From positions 124,001-188,000 of the forward strand of contig JAOTOL010001232.1 of NCBI GenBank assembly GCA_034440575.1: a DNA stretch of 64,000 bases, read 5' to 3'. The DNA is from Imbricaverruca yamaguchii. Its lineage: Eukaryota; Arthropoda; Thecostraca; Neoverrucidae. Shown in pieces: positions 22,639-34,780 of this stretch. The notes below the pieces were generated by a model. It worked only from the letters and a program-made list of their open reading frames with translations. It did not search any database and was not told where the DNA came from. The translations under genes and the position numbers were made by a program. Position 1 is the stretch's first letter, and every line of letters starts with the position of its first letter.

Positions 22639-25488
22639 CTTCAACTCGGGCCGCGCCACCTCGCCTTTCCTACTGGGGTTGGTGGAGCGCGTCTTGGCCT
22701 CCTCGCGTATCCTCCTGTAGCGGCGTGCCGATGCCGCGCCAACGAAGACGTCGTCAACGTTGGAGCCGGCTGCACCGGCAGCGCTCAGCTCACCCCGACT
22801 GGTCGAGCCGCCCCAATACCGAGACGTCGGCTGAGCTGCATCGACTCGCGAGTAGATGCCGAATGTTGGCTCATAGTCATTGAGGCGCATTCTGCCGCTG
22901 AAACTGTCGACAGCCCCCGCCGGCTTAATAATGGCCGAGGCGGATTTTTGCAACGCAAGCATCGGATGCCGAGTGTTGAAGTCGGCTCGGCGCGAACCCA
23001 GCTCATCGCTGTTGCCCTCATGCGACCTCAGATTGAATGATCGGATGGAATCGCTGTAGCCCGACAGGGCAGGCCGGCTCCTCACACTGGACGGGTGTTT
23101 GTCAAGGCAGCTGGTGGGAATTCCGAGGCTGTTGTCGCTGGTTAAGTGCCTGTCAGGGATGTTGCTCGATGGAACCAGAGTGTCGCTAGATAATACTCTG
23201 TCGCCATCAGCATCTGGTACGAAGAGAGGAGGACGAGTGCAGAATACTTTTCTTCTCCGCTGTTCCTTCTCTAATAGCCGCATTTCTTCTTCCATTGTTT
23301 GGATTTTCCCTTCCGTAGGAGTTCTGATGTTTGCTTCTATTTCGAGTTTCGCCGGAGGTAGCTGGAGATCAATTTCCTCCTCCACCTGAAATTTGTCTAA
23401 AGTAATGCTCATATCAGTCTCATTTGGCTGTGATAACTTCATTTTATTAATTTTATCTTGACAAATTGCTTCAATGGTCTCATCGCTGGGAATCAGGGTA
23501 GGAATTTCTTCGTCGTCTTCCGATGACGAGCTACCGTTCTTCGCGTCGAAATCTTGCACCACCGTGTCCGTCTTTTTCATCGTCGGTGTAGCTGCACTTT
23601 CCGTAGCGTTCATCTCTTTTTCAATCTGCATATCTGTCACATGTGTTAGCTCGTCCACCCCGATATCACCTTCCTCCTTGACGTCTCCTTCATCCTGCTT
23701 CTTCTTATAGATGAATGGACTGTCCATCGGTTCCTTGAGCGATACTTTATCGCCACCTGTTGAAGGCTTGGAGCTGTATCCGACGGAGCCACTCGTCCGC
23801 GGCAGAGTTCCAGCATCTTCTGACCGTTGAACGTGAGCAGTGGTGGCGATGGTCTCCGAGCGAGGTGACAGTCTATTTGTTGTACTCGTATCCCATCCCG
23901 CTGAGTGTAAGCGCTTGGAACTGCTAATTAGCCATGGCTGATGCGATAACATGGCATCTGCTTCCATTCGAGGGATATGTGACGTTGTGCTACTATTCTC
24001 CAGCCCCAGAATGTGTGAAGTTGTAGCACAAGAGTCTAATCCCGGAATGTGTGACATTGTAGCGCTGGTATCCAGTCGCGAGATGTGTGGCGTTGTAACA
24101 CTAGCATCCGGACGTAGAATATGTGACGTTGTAGCACTAGTTTCCAAATGTGGGATGTATGCCATTGTAGCACTAGTATCCGGACGTGGAATGCGTGGTG
24201 TTGTGGCACCGGTATCCAGATGCGGCATGTGTGACGTAGTAATTGTGTCCATATGTGGGATGTGTGACGTAGCACTGGTACGCTGACGATGAAGACTGGG
24301 ACTGAAGGCTACCAGTCGGCGACGCAGTTGCGGACTGGCCCGCACCGGGCTCGCATTGTCGGTCGACAGGCGGTCATCCATGCTCTCAGGCACAGTCTGA
24401 GTCAAGAAGCGGCTCCTTAAGCGTCGGTGCAGTTCCTTCTCCAACTCCTTCGCGCTCACCCTCCAGCTGGAGACCCGGCCGAGCGCTGCCTTAGCCGACT
24501 GATGGGGCGGCCGCCCCTCAGGCACCGCCAGACCCAGCGCGGCGTCTGTGTGCGGACCCAGTTCGCCAAGTGCAGTGTGATCTCGACCGGGTCGGCCAGT
24601 GCTGCTCGTTGTTGTCGAGACATGGTCGTTCCGGTGCCGGTACGAGTTGCTCCTACTCAGGTTTCCCACACCCAGACCTCTACTGATGGCCGTGGAGTGG
24701 TTACTGTCGTACCTTTGGCCGGCGTCATAGCCGCTGTGTCGCGTATCGTAGTCGCCGTGAGCAGAACGTGGTGCGCCATGGACGTTGCTCCTGCTGCTCG
24801 GCTGGCTCGATTCTGAGGCTGACGCCGTCTCAAACCAGCGGCTGGCGGTGCCCGAGTTGGGCCTAGTACAGTGGCTGGTCTGCTGAGAGGTGGTACGCCC
24901 GGGCTTCTGGCGCCAACAGGGCCGCTCGTGCAACTCCTGCCAGTCGCACACGCGGCCACGGGCTGAGCTACGCTCCGGCACCGCGTCCGCATTCAGCTTG
25001 GCCAGCGAGGTGCCGCCGACGGGCGGATCGTACCTGCCACCGCTCGTCGCCGGCCGGTCCCGTTCCACGCGGCTGGCCTCGTCGTCGCTCACCGGCTTCC
25101 GCCTGTACTTCTCCTCCCAGTGGGCGAGCTTGCTGCCGGTTGCCTCCAGACCCAGTCGGTCCAGTTTGGCGTACTTGTACACCAGCGGGTGGTACGCGAC
25201 GTCGGAGCGGAACTCGGGCCGGTGTTTGGAGGCGGCCTGCTGCGGCTGCGGCTGCGGCTGCGACTGCGGCGGCTTCTCGCCGTCACCGTCCGGGGCGGAG
25301 GAGACGCCACGCACACGCGACGTCAGCTGGTGTACCAGGCTCAGGCCGCTCTTGAGGACACTACCAGACTCGGAGTCGGCGACGGCGGCTGAAGTGTCCG
25401 AGCCGCGCCGCCTATCGCCCGACTCCATGGCGACGCCGAGGGTTGTGGTGCGTGAGCGGCCGTAGGCGCGTCTGGAGCGGCTCGACAT
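22639..25488 (-). CDS. Doa: Long alternative N-terminal exon of Doa-type kinase (950 codons)
   Basis: A single 2,850-bp exon. The ATG at 25488 has an in-frame TAG 11 codons upstream (25519-25521); the ATG at residue 21 (25428) has a stronger context (GTCGCCATGG) and could be used instead. The exon ends VARPELK before donor GTAGAC in phase 0, matching the linker exon at 21284. Visible in order: an Arg/Ser-rich start; a Gln/Pro run (75-85); a charged helical stretch around YKYAKLDRLGLEATGSK (104-120); a Ser-rich, disordered middle; about nine 12-residue repeats (405-516); an acidic region with SSSSEDDEE (596-712); a likely coiled coil EEEMRLLEKEQRRRK (733-747); and a basic end. There is no catalytic domain in it. 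Fly Doa also makes a very long isoform (family knowledge), so a regulatory or localisation extension is plausible. Membership in this gene is inferred from strand, phase and position, not homology. Confidence 0.82.
23941..24276 (-). repeat. Coding minisatellite: 12-residue repeats in the long N-terminus
   Basis: Residues ~405-516 of the long exon are about nine units of 12 residues (36 bp) with a pattern like TTSHIPRLDTSA. Conserved points are a His/Arg-Ile-Pro core, Leu/Pro-Asp/Glu, and flanking Thr/Ser. Units vary at half their positions while staying in frame, which suggests selection to keep the frame. Confidence 0.9.
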
Positions 25489-26189
25489 GCCTCGGCCGGA
25501 CCGGCGTCCCCTCCGCCGCTACCAAGATCAACACACGGCGCACCACTGGTCGACGAACAATACGACGCCGGCGCCGGCCGCTTTGGCACGCAGCGAGACC
25601 TCCGATGGAAATAGCACCAGTCAGCGTCGGCAGCCAACCGGTCTGGCAGAGTTTGCCGGCCGACCACGCCGCGGCGCCATCGGCACCCAGCACCGTAGAT
25701 CGACGCGGCGCAGCCAGGCCTGCCACCGTCGACGGCGCCGGCGCCATGACCGCGCCGTCTCGTTGGCCTGGTTTCGTCGGCCCAGGGGCGGCTAAAAGCC
25801 CGAGACGTCAGCCGAGCTGGCGCCGGAGAGTGTCGCTGGTTAGGGGCCGCTCCAAATGCCCCACCTGGCCAGATAACCTGGCCGGGTGAACTCAAACATC
25901 CAGCCGACCGGCCGGTGACCTGGGATTACAGCCGGTCACCTAGAGCGACATTGGGATGTCAGCCGATGCCAAGCGGCAATGGTGCCGGTCAGCTGCCCTT
26001 CTCGGCTCAGGGGCACGAGCGACCGTCGGCGCCTGCTAAATATACCGCTCTGGCTCAGTGGCGAGATGTCGCAGAGGCGCACCCCACGCCGTGTACGATG
26101 CCGGCCGGGTGTCATTTCAGCCGGGCCGAACGGGGCCATCAGCCAGGACAACAAGTGGCTGTTGGTCCATGCCATCTGGAGACAGCCAG
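25489..26189 (-). promoter_or_regulatory. GC-rich 5' region of the long isoform, candidate promoter
   Basis: About 0.7 kb of GC- and CpG-rich sequence directly upstream of the long exon's ATG. On the minus strand a TATA-like GTATATTTAGC lies at 26035-26045; transcription about 30 bp downstream would leave a ~0.5-kb 5' untranslated leader. Overlapping open frames on both strands are typical of GC-rich DNA and not supported. A promoter here is an inference from position, the TATA-like site and the in-frame stop before the ATG. Confidence 0.3.
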
Positions 26190-26676
26190 TTATACCCAAC
26201 GGTGGACCGCCAGTCTGACCCATCTGTGGACAGCCAAAACGACCCATCGGTGGACAGCCAGCTCAACCCATATGTGTACAGTCAGACCGACCCATCGGTG
26301 GACAGCCAGACCGACCCATCGGTGGACAGCCAGACCGACCCATCGGTGGACAGCCAGACCGACCCATCGGTGGACAGCCAGCCCGATCCATCGGTGGACA
26401 GCCAGCTCAATCCATATGTGGACAGCCAGCCAAACCCATATGTGTACAGTCAGACCGACCCATCGATGGACAGCCAACCCGACCAATCGGTGGACGAGTC
26501 CGACCCGTCGGTGGACGAGTCCGACCCATCGGTGGACGAGTCCGATCCATCGGTGGACGAGTCCGACCCATCGGTGGACGAGTCCGATCCATCGGTGGAC
26601 GAGTCCGACCCATCGGTGGACGAGTCCGATCCATCGGTGGACAGCGAGTCTGAGTCATTGGTGGACATCCAGACCG
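26190..26676. repeat. 24-bp and 21-bp compound minisatellite
   Basis: The first half has ~24-bp units (ATCGGTGGACAGCCAGACCG). From about 26486 it switches to eight 21-bp units (GTGGACGAGTCCGACCCATC). Both share CCATCGGTGGAC, so the 21-bp form is a derived variant. Periods divisible by 3 open frames in all readings. It lies upstream of the candidate long-isoform promoter. Confidence 0.95.
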
Positions 26677-28068
26677 ATGCAGCAAGTCAGTCTCCCCCGT
26701 GATGGATCAACCGCTTTGGAGCCAGCCCAGCAGCGGCGAAATCCACACAATTGGCAAAGGGCCATCTTAGCTGCGCCGTTAGGAACAGACATAAATATAA
26801 CAGCAGCGCCCTAGAAGACCATGAATAAGGCACATACAGCTCTAGCCTCGCGCCAAATTACCAAATTCACGCCGCTCGGTCTCTGTATAATGGCATTGTG
26901 GGATGTTGGTTTTGCAACTATAGCACCAATTCTGGCGTCCCATCAAACATGTATGTTTCAGCAATCATCGTTCGGCAATCGCTCAGTACACGCTGTTAAT
27001 CAGTACTAGTTCGTTGTATTTCGCAGGTCGTGGCCAATCCTTTCGTCGTGCACCACATCGGGCCATCCTGACGCCGGCACGCCACTGCCACGCTTCACCG
27101 AGGAAGCAGCAGGAAGTTGCCGCTCCGGTAGTTCAGTTGTTTGGAGCGCTGGCCTGCACTGGTCTCCCCTGTCCTGGCAACACAGGGTTCGAGTCGCTTC
27201 GGGCGCTCGCATTTATCCCCCGGCTAGGAGTATCAGTTGGCAGCCGGCCCGATAAGGCCGGAGACGAGCTACCGGGCGGCCGTGCTAGACGAGCTACCGG
27301 GTGTATTGACGGCACGTTGAACTTTCGATCAAAATTCTGCCGTTGAACTGAAATTCACGGATCGGGTGGTGGGGCCAGGGTTCACGCAACAAGCTCTGCT
27401 TAGCAATAGAACCCTGGTTCCTAAAGCCACCCCAGCAACAACTCGGACTAAATAAATAGTAAAAAAAGTTGACGGGAAGCACGACTACGCGACCTTAGAG
27501 CTCGGGTCATATTTTGACGATGCCGGCAAAATTAGTCAGTAGTGATAGGCGCGGTTTTGCATCGCGCTTGTGCATGATATGGACACTCATAGTGATAGGT
27601 AGTCCAATTAGCGATCACATGTATACAGCTGGCAAGGGTTTGTTATCTGTTTCCATGACAATGATATACTAGTTGTTTCGGGCCTTGATTAGTTTGGTTA
27701 ATCTCTACAACCAACGAGACGTTTACGATCATTTTCGTACCAGTTGAACCAGTTGAAATAGCACCTGGTCGCCAATATGAAGTGCACAACGGTCAGTGTG
27801 CCCGCCCTCGTCTGGGCAGATCCTGACACGGCCTATATGACAAGGACTGGCGCCACCAGCCGCGCGCCGTGATAATGGCGCTCAGTGACGTGTGCTGCTG
27901 GTCAGCGACCCCTGTGCGGCCGGTACGCACGTGCGTGTGGGCGTGCTCCAGACGGAGCGTGCCGGCACACTGTAGCGGTGACGCACCAACTCAGAGGCAC
28001 GTGTCGGGAACGGTGCCTCATGTTGGCCAACACGGGCCTGGCGCCAGGTGAATCACGCAGGTGACGCG
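26677..28068. other. Intron or upstream region, one SINE-like tRNA relic
   Basis: Apart from the tRNA-like sequence at 27110-27230, no coding frame or array was recognised. Confidence 0.5.
27110..27230 (+). mobile_element. tRNA-derived SINE head or tRNA pseudogene
   Basis: Contains GTAGTTCAGTTGTTTGGAGC followed by GCTGGCCTGCA, close to a tRNA D-arm/anticodon region (A box), and GGGTTCGAGTC (B box) about 53 bp downstream. The spacing is longer than in a functional tRNA and the acceptor stem does not pair convincingly, so it is a relic or SINE head. Confidence 0.6.
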
Positions 28069-28230
28069 TGGCAATATGGCCGACTGTGTAGCGGGGCTGC
28101 TCCACTTGCGGCAGCGCTGGTACTACGTGTCACGGACAGCACCTGGCAATATGGCCGCTGTGTAGCGGGGCTGCTCCACTTGCGGCAGCGCTGGTACTAC
28201 GTGTCACGGACAGCACCAACATGGCCGCAG
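28069..28230. repeat. ~75-bp duplication
   Basis: Two copies, with a partial third, of a unit starting GCAATATGGCC at 28071 and 28146, including GTGTAGCGGGGCTGCTCCAC. Confidence 0.93.
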
Positions 28231-29310
28231 CAGAAGGCCTACAACTGTTCGTTTTCACGGTCGTAGATGCGGATTACGTCACGATAGCATGAGGAGAGGA
28301 AGCTTTACGGACGCGTTCCTCTGCTCTGGTTTATTTCAAGCAACTCGGTGTACCGGTTCGCTCCCAGCACTAACATACAAAGGTAACGACGAGCAGTTCT
28401 ATCGAGCTTTTGTGCCCAAATGGGAGACATGACTTCTTCGATTTCAGGTAGAACGGCAGAAATTTCGTGGCTTAGGTGTTCGGTGTAATAATTTCACAAA
28501 ATATCTGAAGAGACGGGGGAGGGGACAGCACCCAGAGGAAGCAAAACTCACAAATTGGCTTCCAGAAAGCGGTGGCTGTTTGTACACCACTTTAACCTGG
28601 ATTTTATTATTTTGGGCAGGAACATTCTCGTACTCCAATAAGGATGCCGCTAATTGAAAAGCGTATCCAAGGTGAGTAGAAGAAGAGGGGAAGATCATTC
28701 TGCATGGATACATTTTCTACTCGGATGGAATAGCTGAAAAATGCAACGAACGTGCATCCAAGCGTCCACCAAGCCTCCCGTGCCATTGTCCAGACAGAGG
28801 GATGCCGCATAACTATGTGACTTCCATGCACACTTGGAATTCTGGAGAAATGGAATTTCCAACCTGCTGAAACAAAAGTTGAGTTGGTGGTTGGAAACGA
28901 TACTACAAGCAAGGATATTGTTGAAAATGATACCTGCAAACATTTAGCCATACAAACGGTTGACAATATTTACAAGGGCTTTTAAACATGGTTTGAGACC
29001 CAAGACGTTATACTCATAACAATGGTGGATATGAAGTGCTTCTTTTTTAAAACTACTCCTACGCATTAACGCCAGGCTGACAAGTGCCCAAAATGTAACT
29101 TAAAATTTGCTTTCAGCACTTTTTTACCGTTCAGTTCGTATCAGCAATCAAATTAATATGAAGTTTTAGTTTCGAACAAACAATGTTCAGAAGCTGATAT
29201 ATTAGACCCGCCATAGGGACCTATGTGAAAAATTGCAAGACATATTAACAGCCGCTTTTCTGAGCCCAGCACTTTCGTAGGTAACGTTGGTCTACTTTGC
29301 CTACATCAAG
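28231..29310. other. Intron, nothing recognised
   Basis: Mixed sequence. A minus-strand open frame at 28607-28966 (119 codons) has no family resemblance and low coding character. Confidence 0.45.
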
Positions 29311-29327
29311 GATATATATATATACAC

Positions 29328-29418
<91 letters not shown>

Positions 29419-29441
29419 TATATATACATATATATATATAC

Positions 29442-29524
<83 letters not shown>
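29311..29524. repeat. (TA)n microsatellite
   Basis: About 214 bp of almost pure AT repeat with a few TACA and CG interruptions. Long Ile/Tyr frames over it are artefacts. Confidence 0.98.
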
Positions 29525-29527
<3 letters not shown>

Positions 29528-29916
29528 TACATTTGGGCTTCCATGAAACATATTTATGGCATCCACATCAAGAATCTAAAGCTAGTACGTACATACCCAC
29601 ACAATAACCGACCTACTGGGCAGAACAAGAACAATTTATACTTCGAAATTTGCTTTGCGATATCTACCATGCATCGACAATGCACCAGTCTCCATCGGGT
29701 AATGTCACCACGCGACTGCTATGATCAGATGACTGGCTGACAAGACACATGCCCTTGTCTGTAGTCCGATAGAGAAAGCTGCGGCGACAAGCCGCGTCCG
29801 AACACGAGGCAGCTGCGGCTGACCTTTGCTGGTCGGTCCGGTAGGCCGGGTGGGCGCAGATAGAGGAGCGATCCACGTTCTTTTTAACGCAGTATCTGTG
29901 ACGTATTTGGCGCGGT

Positions 29917-30140
29917 CAGGATATGGAGCCTAATAGCAACGGCATGTCCCTTGGTGAAATGGGGGGATGGCGCCTAATCGTAACGTCATATTCTTTGACG
30001 CAGTGAAGGATGGCGCCAGGTCGTAATGTCATGTTTTTTTTTTGGCGCAGTGAGGGATGGCGCCTAATAGTAACGTCATGTTCTTTGGCGCAGTGAGGGA
30101 TGGTGCCTAATCGTAACGTTATGTTCTTTGAGCACAACGT
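29917..30140. repeat. 42-49-bp diverged minisatellite
   Basis: Five units starting near GGATGGCGCCTAATCGTAAC and containing TTCTTTGGCGCAGTGA, with variable spacing. Confidence 0.88.
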
Positions 30141-32628
30141 CATCACATCTTCACCATCCGAGCTCTCGCAACGTCTGAGTCATTTGTTCGCGCCGGCTTA
30201 GCCAGTCACGATGAGATATTCGGCCATGGTACGACCTTCTGAGCACGGTCTGTCTGCGCTGCAGTGCAGCTGCCCGATGCAGTACCTCGCATGAAGGAAG
30301 ACCAACGCTCCGATGGGAATGCCTTCCAGGTCTGTGGCGACCGCCTGACACATCCTCACCAGGCCGAGTAACAACGTGCAACATCGCTAAGCGCAGGGAT
30401 GGGGATCTCTTACCAAGTCGTGAGGTCTATATATACTGATTTTCATGACATATTTTCAGCTTGAATAGGAAAACGCACATATAAATATTAACCGGGGATC
30501 AAACCAGGCGGGTTCAGGTTTCCCCGACACACCCGGAATCTCCAGCCATGGTTGAACGATTGTTGTAATATACTTATACCATGCTAGTTGGGGGTCGATG
30601 GTGACACCTAGGACCTGAGAGGTGATAGGGAAGTTTGAAGAGGTGAAGCTTTGTCAAGGACTCATATTGGAACTTTGACAACTGTATTTCAACACGATTA
30701 TTTCCGTTCTCGGCATAATTATTTTCGACCTGTTCTGAATAAACTGTTTCACTGCCAGGGAGAGAAACTGCTTTCAACTTGCGCTTCGGGAGCTCAATGT
30801 TTGATGGTATGCGAGTGTCAAGAAGCTGGACGTTATCAGTTCACGGTCACTCTGTCCCGGGGTATTTACTGCATGAAGTCATTGGCAAGAATCAGGAACA
30901 AGACTAGGCCCAATATAGACCACGAATAGCACCATACTTCACTCAAAGATCGCCGGATGATCCCCTCGCATTGCCTGGGTACGTCCCCGTGGACAGTCAC
31001 GTACAAATCAGCCGAGGTTGCACACCATATCAGCTGAGGTAGCTCAGGAGACTCGAAGCTGTTAGACACTCTCGAGTTGCCGACGAGTGAGGTCATCATC
31101 ATAGTGACGAGTGAGGTCACCATCCATCTGATGATGGGTTCCACAATTTATCGACAGACTAATAAGTTGCCGGTCGGCTATTTTGCAGTCCCTTGCAGTT
31201 TGCTTGTTTATACTAAAATCAGCCATGTGTATTAGCATGAAGAACAGCTCTGCCAACAGGGGGTCCTTCAATTCCAATAGGTTGCCATCACGCCGCATCT
31301 CGTGTATTGCTGTGGTGATGGTTGAATATTTGCGGAGTGTAGATATTTTGCATAACTGTTGTAAAAGCCATTGAAAATCACTAATTCTTTGGGGTACTGT
31401 TTTATTAAATCTATTGGTGGGACCGAAGCTTGACCTGTGATCGTAGCCGGAGTTCCTTCAAAGTTGAGGTAGAGGTGAAATAAATATTGGTAGGATCTCG
31501 GCTACTATATTCCCTCAATACGAAAAAAAACAAGCTTTTTTCAAGATAAATTTGTCGTCAAACTTACATTCTCCCCAAGCTTACGTGCGGTACCGTCGCT
31601 ATGACCGTATCAGTATGAGACTGTGACCAATTGTTGCACTATGTGCTGATGCAAATGAACCGTCCATTAAGCTGCGGCACAACCCACATCAATCATATTT
31701 GACTGCGACTTTCAAAATTGTAACACAACCAATACAATGCAAGCATTGTGGCCCGATGCATTTTTTTTATCCTGATGAAAATTTTTGGGCTCGAGAGCGA
31801 TATGCGGTCTTCAGGGAGATCTTTATCAGGAACTCCGGTGCAATTTATCTGGTATAGGTGCAAGTCTTCAGGATTCCGACGCCAGTTGTCGAGATTCCGA
31901 TGCAAAATTTTTGAAATTTTCTGTGCACAACTCAGTATTCTTTTTCTGGGATTCTTCCGATTTATTTATGACAAAGGGGTAATTATTTCGGGCTCCGACG
32001 CGACTTGTGGCCCAGGCTTTATTTTCGGAGGACCTGGCGCAATTCTTTCTGTGCCCCCGCACGTGTTTTCGGGGTTCTGTGACATTGTGCAGGCCTCTGG
32101 CGCGACTTGTGACTCCACTTAGCAGTAAGAGCATCAAACAGGGCCAACTGTTGTGAGATCACTTCGACAGACCGCACAATGTAGTAGCTTGGATATACCG
32201 TATAAAGCATCGATCCCAGTAAACTACGTCAAATATCAGCTTCATCAAACCATACCAGCACTGGTTTCGCCAGACCGTACTAAGCATACACCTTCACCAA
32301 TGAGCGTAAGATCCAGTTCGGTCAAGCCGAGCTAACTGGGATATGCTAGCCGGACGATGTGGTTTTGCTGTGGCGCTGTAGCGACGGCGATCGAGTGAAT
32401 CATCTGCCTGGACGGGGGCCAGGAGGTGACTGGGGTCAGCAGGAGCCGCAGCTGTGTGGCAAAACTCAGAGGAATGTTACCTGACGGCGTGATGGGCTAT
32501 CTAGGTGTGCCGACGCAGCTTGTTGGCAGCACAGCCGTGCCTCTCAGCTGCGCCGCCGACCCATGCGGCGACTGCGGCCACGTGCTCCGAGCATGGGCGA
32601 GCACCGATCGCTGGTGCCATGTCAGCAG
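30141..32628. other. Intron, nothing recognised
   Basis: About 2.5 kb of mixed sequence without arrays or recognisable coding. Confidence 0.5.
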
Positions 32629-33416
32629 GACGTTGGAAGCTGGTGGGGATCTGTCATATGTGTAGGACACTGGAAGCCGGTCGGGATCTGCCAGGTGCAC
32701 AGGACGCTGGAAGCCGGTCGGGATCTGCCAGGTGCACAGGACGCTGGAGGCCGGTCGGGATCTGCCAGGTGCACAGGACGCTGGAGGCCGGTCGGGATCT
32801 GCCATGTGTACAGGACGCTGGAGGCCGGTCGGGATCTGCCATGTGCACAGGACGCTGGAGGCCGGTCGGGATCTGCCATGTGTACAGGACGCTGGAGGCC
32901 GGTCGGGATCTGCCATGTGCACAGGACGCTGGAGGCCGGTCGGGATCTGCCATGTGTACAGGACGCTGGAGGCCGGTCGGGATCTGCCATGTGTACAGGA
33001 CGCTGGGCGGTCGGGATCTGCCAGGTGCACAGGACGCTGGAGGCCGGTCGGGATCTGCCAGGTGCACAGGACGCTGGAGGCCGGTCGGGATCTCGTGCAC
33101 AGACGCTAGGTGTACAGGACGCTGGAGGCCGGTCGGGATCTGCCAGGTGCACAGGACGCTGGAGGCCGGTCGGGATCTGCCATGTGTACAGGACGCTGGA
33201 GGCCGGTCGGGATCTGCCATGTGTACAGGACGCTGGAGGCCGGTCGGGATCTACCACGTGCACAGGACGCTGGAGGCCGGTCGGGATCTGCCATGTGTAC
33301 AGGACGCTGGAGGCCGGCCGGGATCTGCCATGTGTACAGGACGCTGGAGGCCGGTCGGGATCTGCCATGTGTACAGGACGCTGGAGGCCGGTCGGGATCT
33401 GCCATGTGTACAGGAC
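32629..33416. repeat. 37-bp minisatellite, ~21 copies
   Basis: Unit GGACGCTGGAGGCCGGTCGG then GATCTGCCATGTGTACA. Variants alternate CATGTGTACA with CAGGTGCACA. Copies are very uniform; two have small deletions (near 33003 and 33095). With a 37-bp period three units cycle through all frames, producing 300-codon false frames on both strands. Confidence 0.98.
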
Positions 33417-33746
33417 GACTGACGGTATCCGACGCAACTTGACTGACACAGGAAGCCGACCGCCAGCGCCGCAGTCGCGACTGCAGTCCTGTCCTCCAAA
33501 CGGCACAGATACTCAACAAAGCCAGCTCGGTGAGAAAAACCAAGGCTAACCAGATTGTACCACTCGGGGCCACCCACCAACCGGCTACAAGCCATACCGG
33601 ACGACGGATCAGCCACATATAGCCGCACACGAGACCGTGTAGCGCAGCGCGCCGACCGCCTGCCCGCCGGCGACTGAGCGACACGCCTGCCTCCAGGGGA
33701 GTGGTACATGATCTGCCAGAGGGACGTGTCGCGCCGCGACGTTGCA

Positions 33747-34411
33747 CCGCCAGCATGGGTGGGTCGGAGTCGTCCAAACATCCAGCAGAGGTACAGGTTA
33801 GGCCGGATAGACGTGTCGTACCGCCAGCATGGGTGGGTCGGAGTCATCCAAACCTCCAGCAGAGGTACAGGTTAGGCCGGATAGACGTGTCGTACCGCCA
33901 GCATGGGTGGGTCGAGTCGTCCAAACCTCCAGCAGAGGTACAGGTTAGGCCGGATAGACGTGTCGTACCGCCAGCATGGGTGGGTCGGAGTCGTCCAACC
34001 TCCAAACAGGTTAGGCCGGATAGACGTGTCGTACCGCCAGCATGGGTGGGAGGTCCAAACCTCCAACAGGTTAGGCCGGATAGACGTGTCGTACCGCCAG
34101 CATGGGTGGGTCGGAGTCGTCCAAACCTCCAGCAGAGGTACAGGTTAGCCGGATAGACGTTGTACCGCCAGCATGGGTGGGTCGGGTCGTCCAAACCTCC
34201 AGCAGAGGTACAGGTTAGGCCGGATAGACGTGTCGTACCGCCAGCATGGGTGGGTCGGAGTCGTCCAAACCTCAGCAGAGGTACAGGTTAGGCCGGATAG
34301 ACGTGTCGTACCGCCAGCATGGGTGGGTCGGAGTCATCCAAACCTCCAGCAGAGGTACAGGTTAGGCCGGATAGACGTGTCGTACCGCCAGCATGGGTGG
34401 GTCTGAGTCGT
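33747..34411. repeat. ~74-bp minisatellite, ~9 copies
   Basis: Unit includes CCGCCAGCATGGGTGGGTCG, GTCCAAACCTCCAGCAGAGG and GATAGACGTGTCGTA. Several copies carry 1-20-bp deletions, for example near 34010-34065. Confidence 0.97.
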
Positions 34412-34780
34412 CCAAATCGGGCAGATACCGTGTCTTCAGGGCCGAACAGCGACGATTTGCAGATTTGTAGTTTAAATCACCACACCTAGGTTGCGGCGGC
34501 TGGCTGCCTTTTAAGGCGGCGGCCGACATCACGGAGCCTTGAGTGGCTACCGCCGGCACTGGCAGCGGCCCGTGGTGGACGCGATGGCGAACTGTGACCG
34601 GTCATATGGGATCCTGAGGCTGGCTCACTGGCCATTGTTCCTACTCTCCTTCAGTCGGCTGCGTTCGAGAAACGCCATCAATTGTCGGATAAACCTCTCG
34701 GACTGAAGGTTTCGCTACAGCTTCTGCTGATTTCGCCCCAGCTCCGGACGAACTTCCACTGATTTTGCCAGCTGCTGCGC
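34412..34780. other. Intron spacer between arrays
   Basis: GC-rich spacer of ~370 bp; nothing recognised. Confidence 0.5.

Noticed and set aside
24890..25465. 191-codon plus-strand gene antisense to the long exon
   Set aside because: It is a GC-rich shadow frame; the minus-strand frame is five times longer and joins in phase to the kinase.
27110..27230. Functional tRNA gene
   Set aside because: A and B boxes are present but spacing is too long and the acceptor stem does not close.
29245..29740. Ile/Tyr-repeat proteins
   Set aside because: They are the TA microsatellite.
32505..33777. Several 200-330-codon frames on both strands
   Set aside because: They follow the 37-bp repeat, whose three-unit cycle keeps frames open; the peptides are repeat translations only.
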